Source of the DNA: Fragilariopsis cylindrus CCMP1102
Taxonomy: Eukaryota > Bacillariophyta > Bacillariophyceae > Bacillariales > Bacillariaceae
Reading direction: 5' to 3'
NCBI GenBank assembly: GCA_900095095.1
Contig: FMBT01000410.1
Coordinates: forward strand, 62,001 to 126,000
DNA: 64,000 nt
Below, in pieces: positions 1 through 12,539 of this stretch. Numbering within the stretch: position 1 is the stretch's first letter; every line of letters starts with the position of its first letter. The position numbers and the translations under genes were made by a program. The notes beneath the pieces are model-generated. The model saw only the letters and a program-made list of their open reading frames with translations. It was not told the DNA's origin and made no database searches.

Positions 1-94
1 TATTTACGCATGTAGGTAGGAAAGAAAAAAAACATATATGGTAAGCACATTAAAATACGGCAACAAACATTTTTTGAATTATGTGCCGCAAAAG

Positions 95-3000
95 CTAGAC
101 GACTATGCAATACCACACTCTGACAAATCGCATTATTGCCGTACCGAATGTTTCACAATTATCATCGCCGTCACTGTCTAACGGAAGAATGACTTCATTA
201 ACAACATGTATGATACCATTGCAAGCACGAATATCCGTAGTAGTAATCTGAGGTAATGCATCAGGAAGATTCCCATTTCCCACCTGAAATAGATCATCCC
301 CATCACACTGGGTGGTTGTGGCTTTGCCATTCCCCATAGTTAGTGGTTCATCGCAAACAATATCATCTGCCGATATTATACGTGCCGGTACCGTATGATA
401 TAGCAAAAGATCCTTGACGAAGGCTTGATCAGATGCATCCACATTATCGAGTATATTAGCAAAGGCATCATCTGTGGGAGCAAAAACTGTAAATATTTGA
501 TCACTTAATGCTTGATCCAGTTCCACATTCTCAATCAAACTACAAAGTGTCGAAAAATCATCAGAAGAGCAAGCGATGTCATCTGAATAAACAAACACAG
601 GAAAAAGAAAAGAAGAAAATACTTGCTGTAAGAAAAGGCGCGCGCATCGATATTCAATATCCAGCACTATCATAATATTGAATACTGTAGCATACTCAAA
701 TACACATTTTGTTACTGTGGCCGATGCTTACAAATTGATTCACATTCAATCCTGTAGTAGAATAATGAGTAGAATAATAGAGGAACAAAATTTACGAAGG
801 ATGTTAGTAATCAATATTTGATGCAAACAACCACAAGAATAAAAAATATAATGAATTTGTTACCAACTTACTCCGGTAGAAGTACTTCATTAACGACATG
901 GATAACCCCGTTACAAGCTACAATGTCTGCGTCAACAATCTTGGGCAGTGACTCGGGTTGATTTCCTCCTCCAAATTGGAAGAAATTGTTATCATCATCG
1001 CATGCGGTTGTAGTACTTTCAAGATTGGTCATAGTTACTTGTCCATCGCAGACCAGGTCTTCAGCAAAAATTTCTTCATCTGCTACTGTATGGAATAGTA
1101 AGAGATTCTTGAGAACATCGGTATTACTTAGCTCATTAGCAAGAATAGGAGGAATTCTTGTAAATGCATTATTTTTTGGGGCAAAAACTGTAAAAGTTCC
1201 AGTATCCAAGGCTTCGGCCAGACCGGCTTCTACCACCAATTCGCACAGTGTTGTAAATGCAGGTGCAGAGCACGCAATCTCAGCTATAATTGACACAAAA
1301 GCGAGAGAGAGAGAGAGAGAGCATAAAATCATTGAATTCAGGAAAGAAAAGTTAGAATTGATACAAACAAAAAAGAAAGAGTCCAAAAAGGATGGAACTA
1401 TCTACAGTAATTCCTAAGATACATACCGATAGTTTGGCACTCTTCCTCATTATTGTCATCATCATCATCATCGTCGTCGTCAATGTTATCAGCAATATCC
1501 TGTACCGTTCCTTTTCCTTCGATAACTAGAGTGGGTGGACTTTTCGTTTCATCGTTACTCGTGTAGAAACGATCACCAGGTTCATCTGACTCTACCAAGT
1601 TATCAATCATCATAATGAGACTCTTCTCTTCCTGTAATGATCTACGAATAGTCCTATCGTTCGATCCAAAGAGTAGGGGTGTAACATCCACGCAAATCGT
1701 TGTATCGAACGGCCTAACATCAAAATCAACGACCTTGTTACCGACACAGTCATCAGGCATTACGTAGCTGGATGTTGCACCTGTCATTGCGTCGACACTT
1801 CCATCACTTAGCGGGATTAACAAGCATGTTGAATAAGTGATGACACGATCGGCAGGTTTGTCGTTAATAACATGATCCAAACAAAACTCTGCATTTGCAT
1901 TCTTCAAGTTTTCAATTTCATTTGCATTAAAGGATAACTCAACCAAGGAGTATGCCGAAGCAAGTTCTAGATCACCAGGTGGCCCATTCTGAATTAGCAT
2001 AGTATTATCGTTTCCGTTAACAGAATCCTGGAACAACCCATCACGGTAAATCGTAGTATCCGCGTTTGAAAGCACCGTCAATTCTACATCGCCGCGCGCT
2101 GGAACATCACAGGTTGAAAGGAATGCAGCAACGTCAATTGACGGAGGGACCAAAACAGCATCAACAACATGAATGACACCATTACTAGTAAGGACATCAG
2201 CCTTAATAACAGTAGAATCATTGATCTTAACACCATCAGTTAGATCAACTGTAACATCTTCTCCTTCTAATAAAGTAGGAGCTTCCAGACCATTACTTAA
2301 ATCAGTAGATAAAACTTGACCATCAACGACATGATATAATAAGATATTTGTCAAAGCGGGTTTGTTCTTTCCTTTCAGTAGACAAGGAACTAATTCTTCT
2401 GGGAGAGCAGCAAATGCATCATCAGTTGGTGCAAATACAGTATATGGTCCATTTGGTTCACTTAGTGCATCAACTAAATCGGCAGCACCTAATGCTGCAA
2501 CCAATGTATTGAAAATGCCAGCATCAACGCAGTTTCAGGAATATCAAACGCCCCACAAGAAGTTTCAAGGAATGCAGCAACGTCAATTGATGGTGGGACC
2601 AAAACAGCGTCAACAACATGAATGACACCATTACTAGTACGGACATCAGCCTCAATAACAGTAGAATCATTGATCTTAACACCATCAGTTAGATCAACTG
2701 TAACATCTTCTCCTTCTAATAAAGTAGGAGCTTCCAGACCATTACTTAAATCAGTAGATAAAACTTGACCATCAACACATGATATAATAAGATATTTGTC
2801 AATGCACCCTTATTTTTACTTCTAAGTAAACAAGGAACTAATTCTTCTGGCAGAGCAGCAAATGCATCATCAGTTGGTGCAAATACAGTATATGGTCCAT
2901 TTGGTTCACTTAGTGCATCAACTAATCGGCAGCACCTAATGCTGCAACCAATGTATTAAAAATACCAGCATCAACAGCAGTTTCAGGAATATCTAATGCC

Positions 3001-4015
3001 CCACAGGAAGTTTCAAGGAATTCAGCAACATCAATTGATGGAGGGACCAAAACAGCATCAATAACATGAATGACACCATTACTAGTAAGGACATCGGCCT
3101 TAATAACAGTGGAATCATTGATCTTAACACCATCAGTTAGATCAACTGTAACATCTTCTCCTTCTAATAAAGTAGGAGCTTCCAGACCGTTACTTAAGTC
3201 AGTAGATAAAACTTGACCATCAACAACATGATATAGTAAGATATTTGTCAATGCACCCTTATTTTTACTTCTAAGTAAACAAGGAACTAATTCTTCTGGC
3301 AGAGCAGCAAATGCATCATCAGTTGGTGCAAATACAGTATATGGTCCATTTGGTTCACTTAGTGCATCAACTAGATCGGCAGCACCTAACGCTGCAACCA
3401 ATGTATTAAAAATACCAGCATCAATGGCTGTACCAGGAATGTCTCCATTACTGTCGTCCTCGTTCAAGGATATCCTAGTCGGTTCCCCTTGTCTCGTTGG
3501 GCGGAACGTAATAGATGGCGATGGAGCAGAACAGGGTTGGTAGAAGCATCTTCTTTATCTCCTTTCAATCCAAGACCTACTCCCAAGGCGATGACGATGA
3601 CAAGGAACAACAAGCAACCGATAGAAAGTAGGATGATGTGTATCTTTTTGATCCTATCTCTGAAACTGGTTGGAGATGTTGATCTGTTCAAGCGTTTACC
3701 GTCTTCGTCGTAAAACGCTTCCTTATCAATGTTATCCTCTTCGTCGAATTCGCTATCGGAGCTATCACCCGATGATGATGATGATGATGAATCATCGTCG
3801 TCATCCTCGCTATCACTTTCGTCGTCGCTTACGTCACGATCCTCATCAGTACTGTCGTCGTCGTCGCCATCGCTATCGTCACTACTCGTACCTTCCGATT
3901 CCGACGATAGGGATTCATCCTCTTCTGAATCGAATGATTCAGACTCGGAAGAAATTTCTTCTGGATCCGTTACCTCCAGGCTCTCATTAAACGGATTTGA
4001 GTTTCTACTCGACAT
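95..4015 (-). CDS. Fasciclin (FAS1) multi-domain type II membrane protein, probably continuing past the left edge
   Basis: Starts at ATG 4015 ([12 protein letters not shown]). About 120 acidic, Ser-rich residues lead to one membrane helix ([20 protein letters not shown]). Then come three near-identical FAS1 domains of about 450 bp (3.46-2.1 kb) with FAPTDDAF and YHVV motifs, a DNRLRE-like domain (about 2.1-1.5 kb, TTIYRDG...[13 protein letters not shown]), an Asp run, and two divergent FAS1 domains on separate exons (872-1283 and 145-582). Introns are about 1284-1426 and 583-871, both GT-AG on the minus strand. FAS1 domains mediate adhesion at the cell surface. The frame shifts by one base near 3475, 2924, 2776 and 2528. 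A GTACGG donor-like site at 144 sits where the paralogue at 21-26 kb has an intron, so the stop at 95 may not be the true end. FAS1 identity is secure; the exact model is not. Confidence 0.85.
2100..3467 (-). repeat. Tandem array of three FAS1-coding repeats, period about 450 bp
   Basis: Three successive copies of a roughly 450 bp FAS1 unit lie head to tail inside the minus-strand gene. Matching landmarks fall near 2134, 2584 and 3032. The copies are nearly identical at the base level, including third positions, which suggests recent duplication or gene conversion. Closely related units occur in the plus-strand gene at 24.3-25.7 kb. Confidence 0.9.
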
Positions 4016-4690
4016 GATACTACGTGGTAGATACTTGTATTGTAGATACTTAGTATTTCTTTTTTCTTTCTTTTTGGAACAACAATAACGATAACGTTAA
4101 CGATAATTCAGGTTCTAGGTTCTTCCTTTTGCGATGCAAAAGCTCTCTCGTCGCAACAGATTGGATATTGGATTATGACGAATATTATTCTGATGGCAGA
4201 TTAGGTAAGGTTTTTTTATTTCGTGTTGCAATTATTTATTTCGCGAAAGCGTTCAGTATATTAGGGCCCGATCTTGTTCTGCGTCATCATAAAAATGTAG
4301 TTTTTGGCGCACCTTTACCAAACGTGACTGCGACGCTGTTAAATTTATCTAGTTTGTTGTCGCTTGACGACTCGTGATTGCGATATCTTCTCAAGCGATT
4401 CAATAGGGCCTTTCCGTTTGCTGTGACGCACAATTACCAATTACCTACTTCTTCACTAATCATTATATTACATTCCTCAATTAGGTATTAGTAGAAGGAA
4501 ATTTCCTAATGTAGTTGCTGTAGCAAATTTGCAGTCTCTTATTCACTCTTCCTTCCAAGAAAGGTTCAGTTTATCCAATAATTTCAATTAACCAACCTTA
4601 TAAAACTTGTTATTTAAAAGCTGGTGCTTTGCTCCTCAACGTCTTAGAAAGACAGAAAAGCCAGCAGTCAACCCGCCAATTATTCTGTAT
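4016..4690. other. Intergenic, no gene seen
   Basis: The stretch lies between the start of the FAS1 gene and the retroelement tail. An 82-codon plus-strand frame (4129-4377) has no recognisable motif and is probably chance. It would hold the FAS1 gene's promoter, but no promoter element is evident. Confidence 0.5.
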
Positions 4691-4694
4691 TATT

Positions 4695-6095
4695 GTATTC
4701 ATATTACATTGGGGCATCCCCAAATCTGTCATCAATTATCTGTTTCTCTACTGCTGTGATTGCTTTATCCCTGCTCGCTGATCTCATTTTCCCCATCATC
4801 TGGTACATTTGTGATATTAGATTAGTCTTCCTGTATTTCTTTTTCTTAGTTGGTAGTGGACGGCTTGTTGGTCTGTTCTTTCTGAGGTGCGTGTACACAT
4901 TTGTCAGTGGGTTATTTTAACATGATTTCATCTTTGCATGTTTCCTTTTTTGTATTTTCCTTGATACCTTTGTCTTTGCAGGTTTATTCTTTGTGAAGTG
5001 TTGCCAGATGGGTTTGTTTTTGCTTTTGCTAGCTCCTGTACTCGTCTCATGCTGTGATCTATTACTGGTTTCCATCTCAATAATACCCATTTCTTTAGTT
5101 GTTGATTTGTGTCTTCTAATTTTACCTCCAGTTCTTCATTGAATATATTCAGTTCATCCTCTGGTAGTACCATTTCTCTCAGTGTGTACAGATGTGTTAC
5201 TTTTTTTGTTAGATGGTCGTATTCTACTACTATTCTCCCCCTAGTACTGTGGCTTGTTTCTATCTATGCATCTGCCTGTCCATATATCATGTATTATGTT
5301 TATGATTGCTTGAAAGAATGCATGAAATTCCTCTGTTTTATTCTTCCTCTTTGATTTGTTTTTGTCTGTGGCTGCCTTTCTTTTCTTGTTCCTTTTCACC
5401 CTAGCATATGTTCTTGGATCCAATAATTTTCTTCTATTCACGTATGCTTTTTGTTGTATCTTCCATTGTTTGAGAACTTTCCCCAGATTAGATTGTCCCA
5501 TCCTACTACTTCTTGTTCATCTATGAGTAGATCATATCTTGCCATTCCTGGTTCACCTCTAATCCTTAGCATGGTGGTGGATATAGAGTCCCCGTTAAAA
5601 TAAGCCACTAGTAGTCCCTCCTGTAGTATGTTGCATAGTCTAGGGTCAACTGTGTTTTTCACAGTAGATTAATTTGTTTGATGACTTTCTTTCGTAACCC
5701 TCTTCTTCTATCACATTGAAAGATGTGGTCATCATCTTCTTTGACATGCCAGCATGAGGCACATCTTTTATCATTGGATTCCTTTTGTTGATTGGTATTT
5801 CTCATAGACGGGCGGAAGGTGTCCCAATATTCTCACTCCAACCAAACCATCCACAGTAGTACTGCTTAAGTGGTATTAAGGTATTAAGGTGATTATTTCT
5901 CTTGTTGTTTGCTTGAAATCTCTTGTTATAATATAGTCCAAACTACCTATGTGGAATTGGATGGCTGTATCTGGATCCATTGGTACCTTGGGCTTCTCCT
6001 GCAATATTTTTAGTCCTACTGTTGCAAGTTCATCTGCCTCTGAATTGAGGTATGCATTCAATGGCATTTCTTTTCTATCCAAAGACTACTACTAC
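4695..6095 (-). mobile_element. Decayed retroelement: C-terminal tail of a diatom reverse-transcriptase polyprotein
   Basis: Minus-strand translations contain pieces I recognise from the tail of a reverse-transcriptase polyprotein common in diatom genomes: PLNAYLNSEADELATVGL, a cysteine cluster CASCWHVKEDDDHIFQC, RYDLLIDEQEVVGWDNL, EFHAFFQAIINIIHDIWTG and a terminal IIDDRFGDAP. The pieces are in the expected order from 6.1 kb down to 4.7 kb. No reverse-transcriptase domain or terminal repeat is visible, so this is a 5'-truncated, broken and probably old fossil. The class is uncertain because only the tail survives. Confidence 0.75.
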
Positions 6096-8456
6096 ATCAT
6101 AGTATAGCAAACCAATGAGACAACAGCCCACCCAAAGCCATAGCAAGACACCATTGTATTACAGCATACCTAACAATCACACTTATTTATTGCTAACTCC
6201 CTCTATATAATATTTCATCCCCACTAATTGCAGTGTGGTGCACCAAACACTCTCCATTCAACTTTTGTGCTGTCAATACCTTTGATTTAGTTTCATTGTC
6301 ACTCTTGCTCGTTGGATCACCATGCAAACGTGCTTAATTGATTTATGCAACTTGATAGAAATGAAATTGATGTAGCAAGAATCAGAATTGAACATAGATA
6401 GACAACTGCATATTATGCCTACTTGTTTTTCCTTTTGTTAAAGTGACTAGGTAGTAGGACACACTTGTAGCTACGAGGTTCTTCACAACTAACCATGTAG
6501 GTTACTGTGAGATCTATTGTGACTTTGTCTATTTTATCCATACAATGTTGGTGTATTGCCAACTTTATGATGTGCACTTCACAAAAGGCAAAGTCTCTGA
6601 GGGCACACTTGCTTGCAGGCTTATTTTTTACCAGCAGCATATTAATAACAAGTGTGGCTCACAGTTGGTTGTGCTTATCTCTCATTTAGTTTCTGTTCAA
6701 ACAGAGTCTGTTAGTCTTTTATAATATCATCTTTAGTAATGAAGGAGATATTATTGTATGCCTTCTTGTGGAGAAGTGTCCAGTACAGCGCCACAAAAAA
6801 AGAGTATTGCATTTCAACCCACTGGGCAGGCCATCATCATCCATTCTCTTTCCTCTCAAGTTACAACTATTTGTCTATGAATCAATAATTGATTGCTTTT
6901 GGGAATCACAAGAATGATGGGTAGATGCATACCATTTTCGTGTGATATCTCATGTTACAGCTCATTCAATGAATGTGCTCAAGACACTTGCCTATCGCCC
7001 TAAAAAAGTCAAGACAGTTTTACCTGGAACTTGCCATCCACATAATCTTTAAATTCTAAGGTCAAGATCTTTCTTTGTTATATTGCTTAGTTCGAGCCTC
7101 TATGAAAGAAGGAACATCTACATTACCAAATTAGCACACAATATGAAGTAAAAGCAGCTTTCACCTCTCTATTTCCTTCTCTCATTTCTAGTCCAACAAC
7201 AACATACGTCGTGATGAATAGAATTATTCATTATTTCTTAAATAATAAAAAGTCGGATCTCAAATTCAAACAATACGAACGATTGTTGGAGACAGCATCG
7301 AAAACGAATAACCAAAACATTTACTGCTGAGACAAAGAGCGGATATTTTTTCCTTTATCAACGCAATAATTTTGTTGTTTTTATTAATCTTCATACTTAG
7401 TAGATTGAGAAAACTTTCACAAAATGAATATTCTTAAGATAAAACCCAAGCATATTACCAACAGTACAAGTGTATTCTAGCCCCCCCCAAATAATATACG
7501 TGCATCACTGCAATATAATAACCGATTTTTGTTTGTTTGGTTTGTTTGTCATTACTTTTCCGCCAAACGGTTAATATCTTTTGTGGGAGGTGGACTATTA
7601 TCATTATTGAGTATAAGTGAAGTTTTACGTATGATTGATTGATACGTATTATTGAATGTTTGATATTGTTTGCAGTGAAAAAGAGGAAAAAGTAAATGAA
7701 ATAAGTATGTCTATTGAAGAGAGAAGAAGAAAGCCAGAATCAATGGTGTTTGTAGGAGCTTATGGGGAGGAGTTACTAAACCTAAGACAAAGCAAAATCA
7801 AGAATTTTGTTCTGTCGAATCGCCATTTGCAAATGTAGTTCCACACTCAACACTCAGCAAGAAGCAAACACAATTTACAATATATACACCAACACACACA
7901 CACACACAACATCACAAAAAAAAGAAACACTTACGGTCCACAGGGTTGGATCATTTTATCAAATAATTTTAATCTCATCCGTCCAATTGATTGATTCTCT
8001 GCAACGGCCATATATGACAATTGATCGTAATGAGCAAGATGGCTTGCGTATGTATCCCGATGTTGGTTCGTCATCCATTCACTGTTTGGTTTATTTATTG
8101 TATTGTATTGTATTTTATTTGATATAATATTATATTATATTGTAAATAGCATACGAAGTAAGGAGAGATAGTAAGATATCAAATTTAAAGTCAGAATGAT
8201 ATGTTTGTATATATATATGTATAATTTTGGTATAGAATATATATTTGTGGTGATGGATTCAACCAGTAAAAGAATGAACCACTTACTATTTACTCATGTC
8301 CGCGTTTCCTGTTGTTGTGATATACGAAAGAATGAAAGGAGGGGGGTGGTTGAGAGGAAGATATAATTAGATTATAAGATCATTGGATTGGTGCTAGCTG
8401 TATAATTATTCAGCAGAACAAAGGACGGATAGGAAACGGATCAGAACGAAAATAAA

Positions 8457-8756
8457 GAAACGGCAAGATACCATGAAACCGCTTATTGCTTCCGTTTCGC
8501 GGTAGTACACCGTTTTACGAAGACTGGTAGACCGTAGATTAGCTAACAACAACGACAATGAGCGATCGGTGTCCGTTTCGATTGAAATCTGTTTCTAATT
8601 CTTGAAACGGCAAAATACTATGAAACGCTATGAAACACCAATTGCTTTCCGTTTCGAGGTAATACACCGTTTTAAGAAGACTTGTCGACCGTAGATAAGC
8701 TAACAACAGCGACAATGAGCGATCGCTGTCCGTTTTGATTGAAATCTGTTTCTAAT
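8457..8756. repeat. Two-copy tandem repeat, unit about 147-153 bp
   Basis: Copy 1 (about 8457-8600) and copy 2 (about 8604-8756) share GAAACGGCAA at the start, CCGTTTCG in the middle, TAGCTAACAACA and GACAATGAGCGATCG later, and GAAATCTGTTTCTAAT at the end. The copies differ at scattered positions. Neither has a coding frame. GAAACGG/CCGTTTC pairs give each copy some internal inverted symmetry. Confidence 0.8.
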
Positions 8757-9278
8757 CGCCCAAGATATTCCATGTGATACTGTACGTACCCGTTCCAACA
8801 TATCGGGCTTTCAGCTGCTCGGCTGATATCGAGGCTCCTCCGGGATTACTCATTGATGGTAATTACTACTACTGTATTACTTATTACTGCTATTTCTGTT
8901 TTAAATTTATTGTATAAAGATGCAGGGGCTCTCAGCCAGCGTAAAACATTGTTGTTAGTCGCTTCTTCGCTCTTTGTGTTGTGTTTTTGTTTGCCTTTTT
9001 CAGATCGAAACCTACGACTCAATCGAGTCCCATAGGATACATAAGGACTAATTCTTTCTTCCAATTGACCGACCAGTAAAATTACGCGAGGCGAGCTTGC
9101 ACGAACCTTTGTCCGTTTGTTGTTCACAAACATTTTCAAAATTCCAATACACATATCTCAACGTTTTTATTTGTTTGACAGACTAATACAACGTTGTCTA
9201 ATAAACTGGCATGGACACTCTTTCTCACTCATCACTCTGCTCATTATTCAGTACTTGTTGTATCTTAATAGCTAGCAT

Positions 9279-9336
9279 CTAATCAATAATCAATAATCAA
9301 TAATCAATAATCAATAATCAATAATCAATAATCAAT
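9279..9336. repeat. Heptamer microsatellite (AATCAAT)n
   Basis: About eight copies of a 7-bp unit run without interruption, ending roughly 20 bp before the ATG at 9354. It lies in the presumed 5' leader or core promoter of the secreted protein gene. Confidence 0.9.
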
Positions 9337-9353
9337 TATCACTAATCATCATC

Positions 9354-10432
9354 ATGGGTTCCGGTTGTAATCAAAATCAAACGAGGAGGAATACAACAGT
9401 CGTAATTTTTAGTACCATTGCATTTATTGTATTTTGCTGCGTTAATGGTGGACTACATCCAGTTGTCGCTGCTGTACAACAAATTCAGCATCCATAGACG
9501 AAGAATATTCAAACTATTTGAATACCAGCAGAGATTTGAAGTCCAAAAATGGGGTGAAGGAAGACAAAAAATCCAAAATCAGCAGTAAAGGAAGCAAAAG
9601 CAGTAAGGGTAGTAAGGGTAGTAAAAGTAATAGTTATTCAAGATCAAAACCGAAACCGAAACCAAGTTGGAGTGAAGATGCTCAGAATGTTGAAGAAGAC
9701 GTTGTTGGAGATGGCACCGACGTTGTTTTCGAAGGAAGAACCAACTTCATTGTCGATGGAAGAACCAACTTTGATATCGAAGTCGAAGTCGAAGCCATCG
9801 TCGAAGAAAACAGTGGAATTATTCGGACCGTTCAACTTTTACAACCACATTCATTACATGAATGTATGGCGTATAATTCGTCACTCGATCTGATGGCGGT
9901 ATACATGATAGATTGTTCAACAACTGCTGGTAGCGAGGAAGTCGCCGAAGATTACTGGGAGATCTTAGAAGAAGGAGAAGATACTTTTTATCTGCGACAC
10001 AAATCATCACAACAATGCATACCAAAAAATCCCGAAAATCCCGACGAACACTTCGATTGTTCCCGATATAGTGGAATAGATCAAGTCATCGTCGATTCGT
10101 TCAATGGATTGGTTGATTGTACCAATAGATTCGCCGCAGCTTTTGCAATGGATACTGATTCAAATTCGTTACATCTAACTGATACCGATTGTGTTGATGA
10201 TAATGGTGATGAGTTAGATATTCTTTTCATGTCCTATAGTCGAGGGGATTCTCCCAGTAACGAAATTCAAACTGTTGTATGGGCAAAAAATATTCTACTT
10301 GACCTTACAGATGTTGTGGAAGATAATAACTTTCAATTTGAATGGATATTCGAAGATATAGACGATAGTTTTTGGTATCCGATCCACAACGACAAATCCA
10401 ACGGGAAGTATCATAAAAGACTGAATCCCTAG
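9354..10432 (+). CDS. Secreted protein with a pentalysine cluster, silaffin-like N-terminus
   Basis: ATG 9354 opens a typical signal peptide (VVIFSTIAFIVFCCVNGG, then PVVAAVQQ). After a one-base frame shift near 9490 the mature chain continues (SIDEEYSNYLNTSRD). A lysine/serine/glycine stretch follows at about 9590-9650 with KGSKSSKGSKGSK: five lysines exactly three residues apart. That spacing is the pentalysine cluster known from Thalassiosira pseudonana silaffins, where it directs proteins to silica. Next comes KPKPKPSW, then about 250 acidic residues with several cysteines (for example HECMAY, MIDCSTT, QQCIPKN, FDCSRY) that I cannot assign to a family. No other membrane segment is seen. 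A silica-associated or extracellular role is inferred from the signal peptide and lysine spacing only. Confidence 0.7.
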
Positions 10433-10869
10433 TCGATAGCTTCGCACGCACAATCAGATGAATCAACATAATCTCAACACATTTTTGATGTAATTAATAA
10501 TTTAAAGCAGTACTAAAAGAAGAACAAAATGATTTGCATCAATCACAGTAGTGCCTAGATCCTATTGACAATGTAACAATGGTAATTGTAGTGATAATAA
10601 TAATCATAATGGGTTGCAAATCCATAAATAATGATCTACCAGTATGTCAGCAATCAGAATTCAATAACATACTGTAGCTAGAGGATAGATTCTTCTTCCT
10701 GTGGATCATTATTTATTCGTTCTTTTGTAGAAAATATGGAAAAAATCTAGTCCGTGATCCAATCCAATCCCGTATTACAGGGTCCTTCAATCTTTTTTTC
10801 ATTTTCGTCACCATCAAATTTTTGTGTTATGTTAAAAAATTTGAACTTTTTATTATCATTGTTCGATTT
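10433..10869. other. Intergenic, no gene seen
   Basis: AT-rich spacer between the secreted protein gene and the SET gene. It should hold the 3' end of one and the promoter of the other; no clear element was recognised. Confidence 0.5.
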
Positions 10870-11032
10870 CGAAATCCATTGCATTCTACAAACTCAAATC
10901 TACCCAACACCATGTCGTCATCCATACAAGAGACGAATCAACCACGCCTTCGAAATCCATTGCATTCTACAAACTCAAATCTACCCAACACCAATGTCGT
11001 CATCCATACAAGAGACGAATCAACCACGCCGT
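10870..11032. repeat. Direct 81-82 bp duplication that copies the start codon region
   Basis: The segment starting CGAAATCCATTGCATTCTAC at 10870 is repeated almost exactly at 10951. Both copies contain ATGTCGTCATCC (ATGs at 10912 and 10994). The second copy has one extra A just before its ATG. Only the second ATG is in frame with the SET protein, so the first is either an upstream start or a leftover. Confidence 0.9.
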
Positions 11033-12539
11033 CGATTGACGCATCCAACTTTTTCGTTTGTGAAAGATCCCAAAGATTTAGAGAATTTATCTCTTCATGA
11101 GTCGCAGTATGGTGACTTGACCTTACGAGCCGCACGAGACTTGGAACCAAACTCAATATTATTTACCCTTCCCTTCGATTCCGTCCTCACATATGATGTA
11201 GTTAGAAATACAAACCTTTCACGTTTATTATGGATACTGCTGGTGTTTGCTGTTCGCCAGAAATATTGGTGTGGCTTAATATGGTTTGTTGGTATAAGAC
11301 AGATTACGACGCGGACAATATATATTCATCAAAGCATTTACGAGCCCTTTCCAAAGAACCACCAAACGTCTCGTCTTGGCCTAGTTACTTGCAAGATTTG
11401 CTGATCGGTACAAATATATACTCCGTCTTGGATGTTAGTGGAAAAAATGATAATACCTTGGGTAATGTTCATGTGATTGTAAAGGCTCTCTCCATAGTGG
11501 AAGAAGTCCGACAGTTTATTCTCCTCACAAATGCTAATAATAGTAATAATATTAACAACAACACGACGACGACGATGACTCAATAGCAATCCACAACTTT
11601 TTTATACCTGGAGGAACATCAATCTTCAACAAAGAATCTATAGGATGGGCTCGAGGTCATTTCGTGTCACGGCGGTTTCCAGAATTGAAACCTTCTAAAT
11701 TCATCAAGGATCTTACAAAACAAAATCAACACACTATTGGATACGGTGATAGATTATCTTGCTTCATCCCTCTTCTTGATCTTATGAATCACAATCCAGA
11801 GATGTCCTCTACATGTACGGTATCTTTAGAGGACACTGATACGGTTGTAATTAGAATCGGTACAAAAGGTGTGAAGAATGGCGATGAATTAATTTACAGA
11901 TACGGTAATTTGAGCAACGAAACCCTCCTTCAAGGTTATGGATTTTGTCTCGAAGACAATGGTCAAGATGCTATATCCTTTCGAATTCGAAAACATCAGC
12001 AACCACAACATGAGAATATCGCTGATAGTGATACCGCAATTAGTACCACCGATAATGATGGAGAAGTATTTTTTTTGAAAAAAGGTGGAGTGTCTGGCAT
12101 TCCAAAAGAATTCTGGGAAGCTATTGCAGGAAACAACAACAACAACAGTGAGAGTGATGGTACCAATGATAATGGTGATGTTGACGATGATCAGCAACTC
12201 GAAATTGGATTGGGGGACCTACAGAAACTTAAAGAATATGTAGATGGGAAATTAAAAGATTTACTTTCAGCACCTGGTTGGTTGTACGATCAAAAAAAAG
12301 AAGTTTTAGTAGGAACGACGTCAGAGGATGATGCCGATAATGACAATGATGAGGCAGCAGCAATACATTACGACAGGGTACGAAAGAAATTCATTCAGTT
12401 TTATCTGAAAGGGCAAAAAGAAGTTTTGGAAAAGTTACATGATGATCTTGTTGAAATGTTACAACAGTGTAGTGATTTAGAGGATGCTGAAGAACAAGAA
12501 GAGGAAAGTGATAGCTATAGCGATAGCGATACAAATTAA
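10994..12539 (+). CDS. SET-domain lysine methyltransferase of the Rubisco-LSMT/SETD3 type
   Basis: The second ATG (10994, MSSSIQETNQP) is in frame with DLTLRAARDLEPNSILFTLP, a typical SET-I start. The middle contains PSYLQDLLIG and GWARGHFVSRRFP. The C-terminal SET core reads CFIPLLDLMNHNP and ELIYRYGNLSNETLLQGYGF; these correspond to the NH and Y...GF signatures that bind S-adenosylmethionine and shape the lysine channel in this family. Asn and Asp-rich inserts and a Ser/Asp-rich tail follow. The protein is spread over three frames, changing near 11225 and 11590, through one-base shifts or unrecognised short introns. The substrate cannot be told; relatives modify Rubisco, actin or ribosomal proteins. 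Confidence 0.8.

Larger units (their letters stand above)
6100..9353. other. Long intergenic stretch without a recognisable gene
   Basis: About 3.2 kb of AT-rich DNA. Short open frames (for example 6419-6640 minus and 7807-8127 plus) show no domain. It contains a short CA run near 7890-7910, a two-copy tandem repeat at 8457-8756 and a heptamer microsatellite at about 9279-9336. The left part may include unrecognised sequence of the retroelement next door. Confidence 0.5.

Noticed and set aside
4129-4377. 82-codon plus-strand frame upstream of the FAS1 gene
   Set aside because: No motif or composition sign of a real protein; overlaps the expected promoter area.
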